64,000 nucleotides of DNA from Hyphomonadaceae bacterium UBA7672 (GCA_002483135.1 DLHI01000020.1:186001-250000), one strand, 5' to 3'; counted from the stretch's first letter, positions 19,031 to 27,794 are shown. A program made the numbers and translations. Notes: a model not told the origin generated them from the sequence alone.

Positions 19031-19148
19031 GCTCATCCTGACGAAAGTCAGGATCCAGGAACGGTTGTGCGCCTTGAACAGGCTTGAAGCTTCAACTCAG
19101 GACAAGCCGCTCCGTCAGCCCTGGATCCCGACTTTCGTCGGGATGAGC
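19031..19148. repeat. 118-bp structured intergenic repeat, family B, copy 1
   Basis: Begins with the hairpin ATCCTGAC-GAAA-GTCAGGAT (19035-19054) and ends with ATCCCGAC-TTTC-GTCGGGAT. The flanks GCTCATCC / GGGATGAGC pair across the whole element, and the centre contains AACAGGCTTGAAGCTTCA. Two more copies of exactly the same length lie at 20175-20292 and 22976-23093, with paired base changes in the stems. It lies between ftsZ and the convergent DUF2218 gene, where it may also end transcription. Confidence 0.85.
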
Positions 19149-19184
19149 GGGACAACGTGCGGCGGTGTGCGCTCAGCTGGCGCT

Positions 19185-19493
19185 TCAGCTTTCCCGCACC
19201 CACTGCACACCTAGCTCTTCCTTGAACGCGAAGCGTTTGAGGTGGCGTTCGATCACGTCTTCCAGTGTTGAGAGCTGTGTCGCGTCGGGCGTTGAGACTT
19301 GCGCGACCAGCACGGCGGGGTCTTCCGCGTTCAGCTCGCACACGCCGGCGCCGAAGGCGATGCGGCCCTTGTTGTCCGCGTAGGTCGCCTCGATCTTGTG
19401 GGCGAAGTGCTTGCACAGCTGGATCAGGTAGCCTTGCGCCTTCTCCGTGCGGATGCGCGCAACCGAGGTCGCGTTGAGCGTGGTCGCCGTCAT
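19185..19493 (-). CDS. DUF2218 domain-containing protein
   Basis: 102 residues matching DUF2218: GYLIQLCKHFAHKIEATY, then GVCELNAED, and LEDVIERHLKRFAFKEELGVQW. The family is small, cytoplasmic and biochemically uncharacterised, and is often encoded beside siderophore-interacting ferric reductases. Here it lies immediately downstream of a YqjI-like PadR regulator; the regulator stop and this ATG share a base (TGATG), so the two are translationally coupled. That link suggests a role in iron or nickel physiology, by inference. Confidence 0.8.
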   Translation of the reverse strand: MTATTLNATSVARIRTEKAQGYLIQLCKHFAHKIEATYADNKGRIAFGAGVCELNAEDPAVLVAQVSTPDATQLSTLEDVIERHLKRFAFKEELGVQWVRES

Positions 19494-20068
19494 CAGACCT
19501 TCTCCACTTTCCTTGCCGCTTCATCGATGGCGGCGGCGATTGCGTCGACCTGGTCTTCGGTTATCGGTCCTCCTGCCATGCGCAGGCGCAGCGCCGTCTT
19601 CAGGTTTTCCATCGCGCGTATGATGCCGGACGAACGGCCATGGCCGGGACCGGTGTGGCTCATGCGTTCCATCAGGGCGTCGAGGGTTGCGCGGTTGGCA
19701 TCGAGAAAGGCGCGGCCTTCATCGGTGATCGCGTGCAGCTTCTTGGCGCCGTCGGCCGAGACGGTGACGTAGCCGAGTTCCTCCAGCAGGGTCAGCGTGG
19801 GGTAGACCACGCCCGGGCTCGGACTGTAGGCGCCGCCAACGGCATCCTCGATCGCCTTGATTATCTCGTAGCCGTGGCGCGGCTTCTCCGCGATGAGATT
19901 GAGTACGACCAGACGCAGGTCGCCATGCGCGAAGAAGCGCGCCAGGGCGCGACCTCCGCCGCCGTGCGAGCGGCGTCCCATCGGGTGTTCGCCGTGGGGG
20001 TCGTGGCCGCGCCCGCCGCGGGCGAAGCGCAGGCCGAAATGGCGGTGTTTGGGGGAGGTATGGTGCAT
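19493..20068 (-). CDS. PadR-family regulator, YqjI-like with a His-rich N-terminus
   Basis: 191 residues. The first 40 are rich in His, Gly and Arg (MHHTSPKHRH, then GHDPHGEHP), like the metal-binding extension of E. coli YqjI. The PadR winged helix follows: FFAHGDLRLVVLNLIAE, HGYEIIKAIED, YSPSPGVVYPTL, LEELGYVTV. The helical C-terminal domain ends with DQVDAIAAAIDEAARKVEK. YqjI represses a ferric reductase gene and responds to nickel and iron; the same logic is inferred here. A palindrome sits 15-47 bases upstream of the start, so autoregulation is likely. Confidence 0.85.
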   Translation of the reverse strand: MHHTSPKHRHFGLRFARGGRGHDPHGEHPMGRRSHGGGGRALARFFAHGDLRLVVLNLIAEKPRHGYEIIKAIEDAVGGAYSPSPGVVYPTLTLLEELGYVTVSADGAKKLHAITDEGRAFLDANRATLDALMERMSHTGPGHGRSSGIIRAMENLKTALRLRMAGGPITEDQVDAIAAAIDEAARKVEKV

Positions 20069-20082
20069 CGTTATGTCTGTCC

Positions 20083-20115
20083 TTTCGATATAACGAAATG
20101 ATAGATATATCGAAA
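20083..20115 (-). promoter_or_regulatory. Probable PadR/YqjI-type operator
   Basis: Inverted arms TTTCGATAT (20083-20091) and ATATCGAAA (20107-20115) are perfect complements separated by 15 bases, with a second inner pair TTTCG / CGAAA at 20083-20098. The site lies just upstream of the PadR regulator start at 20068 and is markedly AT-rich for this genome. PadR regulators commonly bind such palindromes at their own promoters. Confidence 0.6.
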
Positions 20116-20174
20116 TACACTCGATTCAAGAGGCGATGCGCAGTTGGTTTTGTGGACTTTTCGGCGTTCACCCC

Positions 20175-20292
20175 GCTCGTCCTGACGAAAGTCAGGACCC
20201 AGGAACGGTCGCGCCACGTGAACAGGCTTGAAGCTTCAGGCCGGAACAAGCCTCGCCGTCAGCCCTGGATCCCGACTTTCGTCGGGATGAGC
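20175..20292. repeat. 118-bp structured intergenic repeat, family B, copy 2
   Basis: Same length and design as 19031-19148. The 5' hairpin is GTCCTGAC-GAAA-GTCAGGAC: the first and last stem bases changed from A-T to G-C together. The 3' hairpin is identical to copy 1. It lies between the PadR operator and the end of the Rsm22 gene. Confidence 0.85.
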
Positions 20293-20321
20293 GCGACAAG
20301 GCGCGAAGCCGGAATCAGCGC

Positions 20322-21290
20322 TCACGAGCCGAAAAGATCACCCCAGTCGGCGCGGCGGGCCTGCTTGAAGGTGTCGCCCTCGCGGCGGGAGACGAGGCGG
20401 TGGGCGGCTGCGCCGTCCGGCTGGCAGAGTTTGAGCTCGACGCGGCCCTTGGCGGTGAGCGGCGGGGAGAGCACGCGGCTGGGCGATGCGGCGGCGGGCG
20501 TGCGCGAGGCGATCAGGTACGCGAACTTCTCGTCCTCCCACGGAACCTCGCCGCCCTTGGCGAGGCGATGGATGCGCGAGCGGGCGACGCGGGCCGAGAA
20601 GTGGCACCAGTCGGGCTCGGCGATGGGACAGGCCAGCGCGTGCGGGCAGGGCGCGATGATGTGCGCGCCGGCGCCGATCAGCTGCGCGCGGGCGTCGAGG
20701 ATGCGGCGCCAGCCGGCCGTGGTGCCGGGTTCGACGATGACGAGGAGGTTGCGAGTTGTGGTCCACAGGGCATCGACCAGCTTGGCGCGCTCGGTGGGTT
20801 CGAGTTCGTCGAGCACATAGGCCAGCGTGACGAGGTCGGCGGGCGCGGCATCGGCGCCGCCGCGCCGGATGTCCGCATCTTTCCAGGTGACGGCCTGAAG
20901 CGTGTTGGCTGCTGCAAGCTTCTGTCCCATCGCGCGGATGGAGGCGCTGGCTTCGACCAGCGTGGCGGCCTCAAGGTTCGGCCAGACCGACTGTGCAGCC
21001 CAGAAGACTGTGCCCGGACCCGCGCCGATATCGAGCAGCGTCGCGGGAGAAAATTCAGGCAGGCGCTGCGCCGCTGCAGCGAGGGCGGAGTGGATGGCGG
21101 CGAAAGTCGCGGGCATGCGCGTGGCGATATAGGCCTGCGCGGCAAGCTGATCGGACAGATGCATGCGCCCGTCGCGCACCTCGTTGCGATAGCGCTGGGA
21201 CAGCGCCTGCGTGGCGGCGGCAAGTTGCGCGGTTGAGACGCCTTCCAGCGCCTGATCCACCGCATGTCGAAGGGAAGGAGGCAGTTCCAT
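20322..21290 (-). CDS. Rsm22-family methyltransferase-like protein
   Basis: 322 residues matching the small-ribosomal-subunit Rsm22 family. There is an SAM-binding region with LLDIGAGPGTVFWA and a C-terminal Cys-rich motif CPHALACPIAEPDWCHFSAR followed by HRLAKGGEVPWEDEKFAYL, the hallmark of the family. In eukaryotes Rsm22/METTL17 binds the mitochondrial small ribosomal subunit and the Cys set holds an iron-sulfur cluster. In bacteria the role is probably in ribosome assembly. The Cys motif is intact. It is not an operon partner of its neighbours. Confidence 0.88.
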   Translation of the reverse strand: MELPPSLRHAVDQALEGVSTAQLAAATQALSQRYRNEVRDGRMHLSDQLAAQAYIATRMPATFAAIHSALAAAAQRLPEFSPATLLDIGAGPGTVFWAAQSVWPNLEAATLVEASASIRAMGQKLAAANTLQAVTWKDADIRRGGADAAPADLVTLAYVLDELEPTERAKLVDALWTTTRNLLVIVEPGTTAGWRRILDARAQLIGAGAHIIAPCPHALACPIAEPDWCHFSARVARSRIHRLAKGGEVPWEDEKFAYLIASRTPAAASPSRVLSPPLTAKGRVELKLCQPDGAAAHRLVSRREGDTFKQARRADWGDLFGS

Positions 21291-21336
21291 GCGTCCGCCC
21301 TAGCAGACGCAAGGCGGCGCGTCAGGCTGCCAATGT

Positions 21337-21960
21337 TCAGGTGGGATGACGCTCGAGACGGATGTCGCGCGTGCCGGTCCAGAGGCCGTTGGATCGTTTG
21401 AGCCGGATGATGCCGTCGCCGCCGCGATTGCCTTGCGCAGCGCGATAGGAGGGGTCGACCCTGAACTCGCCCTCGAACACGATGTCGTCGATCCAGTAGG
21501 GTGGCAGGCCGGGCTCCAGAACGGTGAGGTGGATGTGCGCCGGCATGGAGCGGTCAGGGTAGGGCGCGGGCTTGATCGAGGTGAAGGCATAGGCGCCGTC
21601 CTCGCCGGTGCGCATCCAGCCGCGCAGGCGAGCGTGGCGTGTTCCGGCTGGGCCGCCGTGATACGAGCCCGAGTTGTCGGTGTGGTAGGCGTAGATGATC
21701 ACGCCTGCAGCGGGCTTGCCGGTTTGCCACGAGAAGCAGCGGCCGGAGATCGACATCCGCTCGCCGGGCTCGTTCGCGGGGGATAACTGGAGGCTGGCGG
21801 GAAGGGCTTCTGCGCGGCCTGCGTATTCCTTCGCCAGATAGTCGAGTTCGCCGTTGTAGAGGTCGCGGCGCACCTGTGGCTGGGCGCAAGCGGGGATCGC
21901 GAAGCCGAGCGCGGCGGCGCCCAGTACGACATGCCTGCGGCTTGTTTCGGTGATGCTCAT
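21337..21960 (-). CDS. Exported intradiol-dioxygenase-fold protein
   Basis: 207 residues with a twin-arginine signal (TSRRHVVLGAAALGFAIPAC). The rest resembles the catalytic domain of intradiol ring-cleavage dioxygenases: SISGRCFSWQTGKPAAGVIIYAYHTDNSG, GRM-like TGEDGAYAFTSIKPAPYP, and MPAHIHLTV (candidate His iron ligands). Cytoplasmic members cleave catechols; exported members are poorly understood and may act on plant-derived aromatics. The start at 21960 has GGAGG upstream; a longer frame to 22020 lacks a signal at its start. Confidence 0.75.
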   Translation of the reverse strand: MSITETSRRHVVLGAAALGFAIPACAQPQVRRDLYNGELDYLAKEYAGRAEALPASLQLSPANEPGERMSISGRCFSWQTGKPAAGVIIYAYHTDNSGSYHGGPAGTRHARLRGWMRTGEDGAYAFTSIKPAPYPDRSMPAHIHLTVLEPGLPPYWIDDIVFEGEFRVDPSYRAAQGNRGGDGIIRLKRSNGLWTGTRDIRLERHPT

Positions 21961-22073
21961 GGCGGCCTCCATCCCGGCGCGAGTAAGCCAAGGCGGACCG
22001 GCGGAATTGTGGCGCAACATCCGGCAAGACGGCGTGACTTGCGTGGCCCCCGAGATGGCCCTAGCTCACGGCC

Positions 22074-22940
22074 ATGAGCAGCCCCATCAACCTGCAGCAC
22101 ACGATTGCCGGCGAGGCCAGCGTCTCAGGCGTTGGTGTCCACTCCGGCAAGCTGGCCACGTTGACCGTTCGCCCGGCTGGCGAGAATGCGGGCGTGGTGT
22201 TCGTCAGGACGGACGTGGACGGGCGCGACCCACGGATCCCGGCGCTGGTCACCCAGGTCACCACCACCGCGCTTGGCACCAACATGTCGAACGCCGCCGG
22301 CGTCTCGGTCGCGACGGTGGAGCATTTTCTCGCGGCGTGCGCGGGGTTGGGCGTCGACAACGTGGTTGCCGAACTTGATGGCGCTGAGCTGCCGATCCTC
22401 GATGGTTCATCAAAGCCGTTTGTAGATCTGTTGGGAGAAGCGGGACGAGTGCCGCAGTCTGCGCCGAAGCGGGTGCTGCATATCCTGAAGCCGGTCGAGG
22501 TGCGGCAGGGCGCGAAATTTGCGCGGTTGTCTCCCGGCTCGGGCTTCACGATGACTATCGCGATCGACTTTGCGACCAAGGCCATCGGGCGGCAGGAGTT
22601 CAGCTTCACCATGGCGCCGGGCGCCTTCGCGCGCGACATTGCGTGGGCGCGCACGTTCGGCTTTGCGAGCCAGGCCAGGCAGCTGCACGCCATGAGAAAG
22701 GGGCTGGGCGCCTCGATGGACAACACGGTGGTGATCGAGGGCGATGCGATCCTCAACCCGGGCGGGCTGCAGACGCGCGACGAGTTCGTGCGGCACAAGC
22801 TGCTGGACGTGATCGGCGACCTGTTCCTCGCGGGTGGGTTGATCGAGGGACTGTATGAGGCCGAGCAGCCGGGACATGCGCTGAACAATCAGCTGCTACG
22901 CGCGGTGTTTGCAGATGCAGGCGCGTTTGCGTGGACGTGA
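22074..22940 (+). CDS. lpxC: UDP-3-O-acyl-N-acetylglucosamine deacetylase LpxC
   Basis: Catalyses the committed, zinc-dependent step of lipid A synthesis in the cytoplasm. The 288 residues show the family pattern: GVGVHSGKLATLTVRPA, TVEHFLAACAGLGVDN (first zinc His), ILDGSSKPFVDLL, and HKLLDVIGDLFLAGG (zinc His and Asp), with LNNQLLRAVFAD at the end. This is one of the essential zinc enzymes in the window. A family B repeat follows directly downstream. Confidence 0.96.
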   Translation: MSSPINLQHTIAGEASVSGVGVHSGKLATLTVRPAGENAGVVFVRTDVDGRDPRIPALVTQVTTTALGTNMSNAAGVSVATVEHFLAACAGLGVDNVVAELDGAELPILDGSSKPFVDLLGEAGRVPQSAPKRVLHILKPVEVRQGAKFARLSPGSGFTMTIAIDFATKAIGRQEFSFTMAPGAFARDIAWARTFGFASQARQLHAMRKGLGASMDNTVVIEGDAILNPGGLQTRDEFVRHKLLDVIGDLFLAGGLIEGLYEAEQPGHALNNQLLRAVFADAGAFAWT

Positions 22941-22975
22941 CGCGGCGTACGCCAGCGCCTGTCGCACCTTGCACC

Positions 22976-23093
22976 GCTCATGCTGACGAAAGTCAGCATC
23001 CAGGAAGGGTCGCACCTCTGGAACAGGCTTGAAGCTGCAAGTCCGAACAAACCTCGACGTCAGCCCTGGGTCCTGACGCTCGTCAGGACGAGC
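22976..23093. repeat. 118-bp structured intergenic repeat, family B, copy 3
   Basis: Third copy with identical length. The 5' hairpin is ATGCTGAC-GAAA-GTCAGCAT and the 3' hairpin GTCCTGAC-GCTC-GTCAGGAC. Both stems differ from copies 1 and 2 by matched changes that keep pairing, and the central AACAGGCTTGAAGC is kept. It lies between lpxC and the DUF4349 gene. Confidence 0.85.
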
Positions 23094-23220
23094 GGGGAGA
23101 GGCTTGTGCCTCCGGTCGAGAAGATCGAGCTAAACGCGAATTCATCCGTGCGCGGCGTTTGCTGCCTTGTTTAGGCCCGGATGTCGCGCAGACTACGCGT
23201 GTAACCTGAAGGGGTGGACG

Positions 23221-24171
23221 ATGGTTCGCGTGATGATGGCTGCGACGCTGGCGATGGCGCTGGGCGCGTGCAGCGGGGAAACTTCCAAGGGGTATGCTGG
23301 CGGCTATGACGCTGCGCCCGAGATGGCGACCGCTGCGGCGCCCATGGCGCCGGTGATGGAAGAATACGCACCGCAGGATGTGATGCTGCAACCCGCGCCC
23401 GGCAACGGCGGCACGCCGGTGAACCCCGATGGCGGACGGCTGATGTCATATCGCTATGCCTGGCAATTCTCCGTGCCGACGGAGAACATGTCGGGGCTGC
23501 AGGCCGCCCACAAGAAGCTGTGCGAGGATGCGGGACCTGCCAATTGCTATGTCACCGGTTCGCAGCTTGAGGGCATCGGGAATGCGGAGGGCGCTTATGG
23601 CCAGCTTTCCATGCGCGCGACGGAAACGTGGATGCGCGCTTTCGAGAAGGGCGTGGGCGAGGGGCTGAAGCCGTTCGGCGGGTCGATCTATTCGACGGGG
23701 CGGGATTCGGAAGACCTGACGACGCAGATTGTGGACCATGAGGCGCGGCTGCGCTCGATGATCGCGCACCGCGATGCGCTGCAGAAGATGCTGGACGACA
23801 AGCCGGGGCGGCTGTCGGACCTGCTGGAGATCCAGAAAGCGCTGGCCGAGTCGCAGGGCAATATCGACGCGAGCCAGTCGTTGCTGGCGGCGCTGCGCCT
23901 GCGGGTGTCGATGTCTGTGGTGGACTTTTCCTACCGCGCCGAACTGGGCGCTGTGTCCAATTTGATGTGGCGGCCCATCACCGACGCGTTCGGCGATTTC
24001 GGGCCATCCTTCGCCCGTACCATCGCGGGGATCATCGAATTCGTGGCGATCATCCTGCCGGTGGCGATCATCGTGGGGCTGATCATCTGGCTGGGACTCA
24101 CCGTGTTCCGGTGGCGGGGGCGGAAGCGGGGCATCAAGCCGCCCGTTTCCACGGCAAAAACCGGGAGCTAG
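23221..24171 (+). CDS. DUF4349 domain-containing lipoprotein
   Basis: 316 residues: a lipoprotein signal (MMAATLAMALGAC), a low-complexity linker, and a DUF4349 domain from about residue 75. Within it, residues 150-245 are probably a coiled coil (EDLTTQIVDHEARLRSMIAHRD, then LLEIQKALAESQGNIDASQ). A C-terminal membrane segment (IIEFVAIILPVAIIVGLIIWLGL) is followed by a basic tail. It would bridge a lipid-anchored N-terminus and the inner membrane. Function is unknown. It stands between lpxC and bamD with its own start at 23221. Confidence 0.82.
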   Translation: MVRVMMAATLAMALGACSGETSKGYAGGYDAAPEMATAAAPMAPVMEEYAPQDVMLQPAPGNGGTPVNPDGGRLMSYRYAWQFSVPTENMSGLQAAHKKLCEDAGPANCYVTGSQLEGIGNAEGAYGQLSMRATETWMRAFEKGVGEGLKPFGGSIYSTGRDSEDLTTQIVDHEARLRSMIAHRDALQKMLDDKPGRLSDLLEIQKALAESQGNIDASQSLLAALRLRVSMSVVDFSYRAELGAVSNLMWRPITDAFGDFGPSFARTIAGIIEFVAIILPVAIIVGLIIWLGLTVFRWRGRKRGIKPPVSTAKTGS

Positions 24172-24360
24172 CCGCTTTCAGCCACTCCGGTCCGGGTCGT
24201 GATCAGGCCGCAGGGCGGGAGTGACTCCGGGGGCTTGGACGCCCGCCGCCGCATGGTCTAGAAGGTCCATCGGTTTTGCGGTTTTGACGTTCGCCATATA
24301 CCTGCCGCAAGGGCGAGCCAGTACCGGACTGCCAAACTAGCCGTTTTTCGGAGTTCCTGC

Positions 24361-25203
24361 ATGCGTTCACCCATCGCGCTCAAGGCCAGCCTGGCCGCCG
24401 GGGTCGCCCTTCTTGCCGCGTCGGGATGCGCGGGCAACTCGCGCCAGCAGGAACTGGCCTATATCGAGCGCCCGGTGGAAACGATCTACAACGACGCCGT
24501 CCGCAGTCTGGACCGCTCGATGTGGGTGGTGGCCGCCGCCCAGTTCGACGAGGTCCAGCGCCAGCATCCCTATTCGCCCTGGGCCCAGCGCGGCATGCTG
24601 ATGGCGGCTTATGCCCGTTACCGCGCCCGGGACTTCGAGGAAGCGATCGGAAGCGCCGAAGAATACATCTCGCTGCACCCGGGCGGCGATGGCGCGCCTT
24701 ACGCCTATTATCTCATTGCGATCTGCCATTTTGACCAGATCATCGATGTCGGCCGCGACCAGGCGCGCTCCTACAACGCGCTGCGCACCCTCAACGAGGT
24801 GATCGCCCGCTACCCCGATACCGACTATGCCCGCGACGCCGAGCTCAAGGTCGACATGGTTCGGGACCAGCTGGCCGGCAAGGAAATGGAAGTCGGCCGC
24901 TATTATCTCATGCGCAGCGAACATCTCGCGGCGATCAATCGTTTCAAGCGCGTCGTCACCGACTACCAGACCACGAGCCACGTTCCCGAAGCGTTGCACA
25001 GGCTGGTCGAGGCCTACCTGTCGATCGGCCTCACCGGCCAGGCGCAGCAGACGGCCGCCGTTCTGGGCCATAACTATCCGGGTTCGGACTGGTATGCCGA
25101 CAGCTACGCGCTGATGCAGGGGCAGGGCGTCAGCCTGCCCGAGAAGCCGGATGCGAAGGCAGGGTTCAACATGTTCGAGCGTCTCGGCCGCATGTTCTTC
25201 TAG
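24361..25203 (+). CDS. bamD: Outer membrane assembly lipoprotein BamD
   Basis: 280 residues with a lipoprotein signal (AGVALLAASGC) and tandem TPR-like repeats: IYNDAVRSLDRSMWVVAAAQFDEVQRQHPYSPW, then ARDFEEAIGSAEEYISLHPG, and AIARYPDTDYARDA-type segments. BamD is the essential lipoprotein of the BAM complex that folds outer-membrane beta-barrels; it would insert the TonB receptor encoded at 41.5 kb. The position upstream of recN and ligA matches Caulobacter-type gene order. A strong terminator follows at 25230-25259. Confidence 0.94.
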   Translation: MRSPIALKASLAAGVALLAASGCAGNSRQQELAYIERPVETIYNDAVRSLDRSMWVVAAAQFDEVQRQHPYSPWAQRGMLMAAYARYRARDFEEAIGSAEEYISLHPGGDGAPYAYYLIAICHFDQIIDVGRDQARSYNALRTLNEVIARYPDTDYARDAELKVDMVRDQLAGKEMEVGRYYLMRSEHLAAINRFKRVVTDYQTTSHVPEALHRLVEAYLSIGLTGQAQQTAAVLGHNYPGSDWYADSYALMQGQGVSLPEKPDAKAGFNMFERLGRMFF

Positions 25204-25229
25204 GTCGTTTCGCACAATGCAAAATCAAA

Positions 25230-25259
25230 GGGCGCGACCCCATCGGATCGCGCCCTTTT
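25230..25259. terminator. Bidirectional rho-independent terminator
   Basis: GGGCGCGA (25230-25237) pairs with TCGCGCCC (25248-25255) around a 10-base loop, followed by TTTT on the plus strand and preceded by AAA, so it can also act on the minus strand. It serves bamD and the convergent peroxiredoxin gene. Confidence 0.85.
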
Positions 25260-25284
25260 CGTTTCCGTCCGAGACTGCAGCCGA

Positions 25285-25893
25285 TCAGTGACCCGCGTGG
25301 GCGCCGTGGGCGGCCTTGTATGCCTTCACCGTCTCGAGCGTCTTCTCGATGTGGCTCTCGGGTTTCATGTCGGTGTGCGAGAGCAGGATTTTGCCATCGG
25401 GCGCGATGACGAACGAGGTGCGGTTCGACCAGTCGGCGCGTTGCGGGTTCAGCACGACGTCATAGGCGCTCACCGTGGCCGTGTTCACGGCGCCGATGGG
25501 GAATTTGTCGGCGCAGTGCTGTTTCGAGAACTCGGCGAGGCGCGGAATGTTGGCTTCGGCGCTGGCCATCGAGCCATCGGCCATGCGCGCCATGGTGGTG
25601 ACGCCGATCAGCGTCGCTCCGGCGGCCTTGAAGGCGTCAGCGTTCTCGCCGAACTTGATCGTCTCGACCGTGCAGCCCTCGGTGTAGGCGGCGGGGAAGA
25701 AATAGACGACGACTGGGCCCTTCTTGAGAGCGTCCGACAGTTTGAAGTTGAAGGCGGCGCCGTTCAGCATGCCCTTTGCGGTGAACTCAGGGGCAGAGGC
25801 GCCGTTCTGAAGCGCGGCGAAGGCGGGGGCGGCGATGCCGGCGGCGGCGACTGCCGACAGGGCGATCGCGGCGGCCGTGATGAGTTTCTTCAT
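25285..25893 (-). CDS. Exported peroxiredoxin (AhpC/TSA family)
   Basis: 202 residues with a Sec signal peptide (MKKLITAAAIALSAVAAAG, cleavage after AFA near residue 26). The thioredoxin-like peroxiredoxin domain shows VVVYFFPAAYTEGC with the peroxidatic Cys at 74 and a second Cys near residue 126 (KQHCADKF). The subtype is BCP/AhpE-like. It reduces peroxides in the periplasm, using an unidentified thiol donor. The start at 25893 has GGGAGA upstream and begins the signal peptide; longer frames do not. Confidence 0.85.
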   Translation of the reverse strand: MKKLITAAAIALSAVAAAGIAAPAFAALQNGASAPEFTAKGMLNGAAFNFKLSDALKKGPVVVYFFPAAYTEGCTVETIKFGENADAFKAAGATLIGVTTMARMADGSMASAEANIPRLAEFSKQHCADKFPIGAVNTATVSAYDVVLNPQRADWSNRTSFVIAPDGKILLSHTDMKPESHIEKTLETVKAYKAAHGAHAGH

Positions 25894-26079
25894 GTCATTT
25901 CTCCCAGGTCCGGCGCTGGCCGGCTGGCCCCTTATCGCCAATGCGGCCGGTTCCGTCACGCGCCGTGACCATCACGACTGCGTTCTTCAAAACCCTTGCA
26001 ATGCGAGGGGTTTGAACGATCTCCCAGGTTCCTGCGATTGGGATGTTCCCTTTTTGTTCGCGCGATGGTAGAAGGCGGA

Positions 26080-27774
26080 ATGCTGACGTCGCTGTCCATT
26101 CGCGATTTCGTTCTGGTCCGGGCGCTCGATCTCGAACCCGAGGCGGGATTCACGGCGTTGACGGGCGAAACCGGGGCCGGCAAGTCGATCATGATGAGCG
26201 CGCTGGCCTTCGCCCTGGGCGGGCGCGGCGGGCAGGACCTGATCCGCGCGGGCGCCGAGACGGCGGAGGTTGTAGCGGCGTTCGACATTCCGGCGGACCA
26301 TCCGGCGCGGGCGCGGGCGGCCGAAAGCGGCGTCGAGGATGATCCGGCGTTGCCCATGGTGTTCCGCCGGTCGGTGCGGCGAGGCGGGGCGGCGCGCGCT
26401 TTCCTGAATGACAGGCCGGTAGGCGCCAAGCTCGCGACCCAGCTGGGCCTGCTTATCGCAGACATTCATTCCCAGCATGAGGGTCTTGGTCTGCTCGAAC
26501 AGTCGCGCCATCGTGGACTGCTAGATGCCTGGGCGAAGGCGGATGATGTCCTGGCTGAAGTTGCCCGCGCGTGGGAAGGGCTGCGCAAGGCGACGGCGGC
26601 GCGCCTGGCGCTTGAGACCGAAACCGCGCGGATTTCTTCCGAGCGCACGTGGCTGACCCATGCGCTCGAGGATCTCGATGCGCTTGATCCGCAAGAAGCG
26701 GAAGCGGAGCGCCTGGCGCTCGATCGCGCGACGATGCAGGCGGGCGAGCGCGTGGCTGAAGCGCTGGAGGGCGCATCGCAGTCGCTCTCGAAGGCAAATG
26801 TGGAGAATGCGCTGGGGAACGCGGCGAGGGCTGCATCGCGTGCCTTGTCGGCGCCCGCGCTGACTGGGGATGGCGCAGACAGCGAGCTGGCGCGGCGCAT
26901 GCGAGCGGCGTGTGAAGCACTGGAGCGCGCGATGATCGAGGCGCGCGAGGCGCGCTCTGCGCTCGATTTCGCGGCTGCGGCTTGCGAGTTCTCCCCGGCG
27001 GCGCTGGAGGCGGCGGAATCGCGGTTGTTTGCGTTGAGGGCGGCGGCGCGCAAGCACAATGTCGATGCCGATGGGTTGTCCGCCCTGCGCGACAGGTTGC
27101 GCGCGCAGCTGGAGGGTATCGAACAGGCCGATACGCGCCTTGCAAAGGCTGCGGCCGAAGAGACTGCGGCGCAGCTTACCTATAGCGCGGCGGCGGCGAA
27201 GCTGACCACGCGCCGGCAGGCGGCGGCGAAGAAGCTGGCGAAGGCGGTGGGGGAGGAACTCGAGCCGCTAAAACTCGGCAAGGCGAAGTTCCGCATATCC
27301 ATCACGCCGCGCGAGGAAGCCGGGCCAACCGGGTGTGATGAAGTCGCCTTCGAGGTGGAAACCAATCCGGGCGCAGGCTTCGGTCCGCTGGCGCGCATTG
27401 CTTCGGGTGGAGAAATGGCGCGCTTCGCGCTGGCGGTCAGCGTTTGTCTTGCGGGCGCATCGACTGCGCCGACACTGGTGTTCGACGAGGCCGATATGGG
27501 CGTGGGCGGCGCCGTGGCCGCCGCGATCGGCGAGCGGCTGGCGCGGCTTGGTCAGACGCGGCAGGTGCTGGCGATCACGCATTCTCCACAGGTTGCAGCG
27601 GCGGCGAGCCGTCAGCTCCGTGTCTCGAAGGCCGTCGCCGATGGCGGGACCGTTACGTCGATCGAGCCGCTGGACCGCAAGGCGCGGCGCGAGGAGATTG
27701 CCCGCATGCTCGCTGGCGCGAGCGTGACGCGCGAGGCGCGTGCCGCGGCCGGAAGGTTGTTGGCGGGCGCCTGA
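26080..27774 (+). CDS. recN: DNA repair ATPase RecN
   Basis: 564-residue SMC-like protein for double-strand break repair. Seen: N-terminal LTSLSIRDFVLVRALDLE, Walker A GETGAGKS (residues 29-36), QDLIRAGAETAEV, a long central coiled-coil arm (about 150-380), and the C-terminal ATPase half with LARIASGGEMARFALAV (signature), TLVFDEADMGVGG (Walker B) and VLAITHSPQVAAAA. The start at 26080 matches the usual family N-terminus; an ATG five codons earlier is possible. It sits 20 bases upstream of ligA, suggesting an operon. Confidence 0.95.
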   Translation: MLTSLSIRDFVLVRALDLEPEAGFTALTGETGAGKSIMMSALAFALGGRGGQDLIRAGAETAEVVAAFDIPADHPARARAAESGVEDDPALPMVFRRSVRRGGAARAFLNDRPVGAKLATQLGLLIADIHSQHEGLGLLEQSRHRGLLDAWAKADDVLAEVARAWEGLRKATAARLALETETARISSERTWLTHALEDLDALDPQEAEAERLALDRATMQAGERVAEALEGASQSLSKANVENALGNAARAASRALSAPALTGDGADSELARRMRAACEALERAMIEAREARSALDFAAAACEFSPAALEAAESRLFALRAAARKHNVDADGLSALRDRLRAQLEGIEQADTRLAKAAAEETAAQLTYSAAAAKLTTRRQAAAKKLAKAVGEELEPLKLGKAKFRISITPREEAGPTGCDEVAFEVETNPGAGFGPLARIASGGEMARFALAVSVCLAGASTAPTLVFDEADMGVGGAVAAAIGERLARLGQTRQVLAITHSPQVAAAASRQLRVSKAVADGGTVTSIEPLDRKARREEIARMLAGASVTREARAAAGRLLAGA

Positions 27775-27794
27775 TCGGTCGCTAAGAAGCGGCC

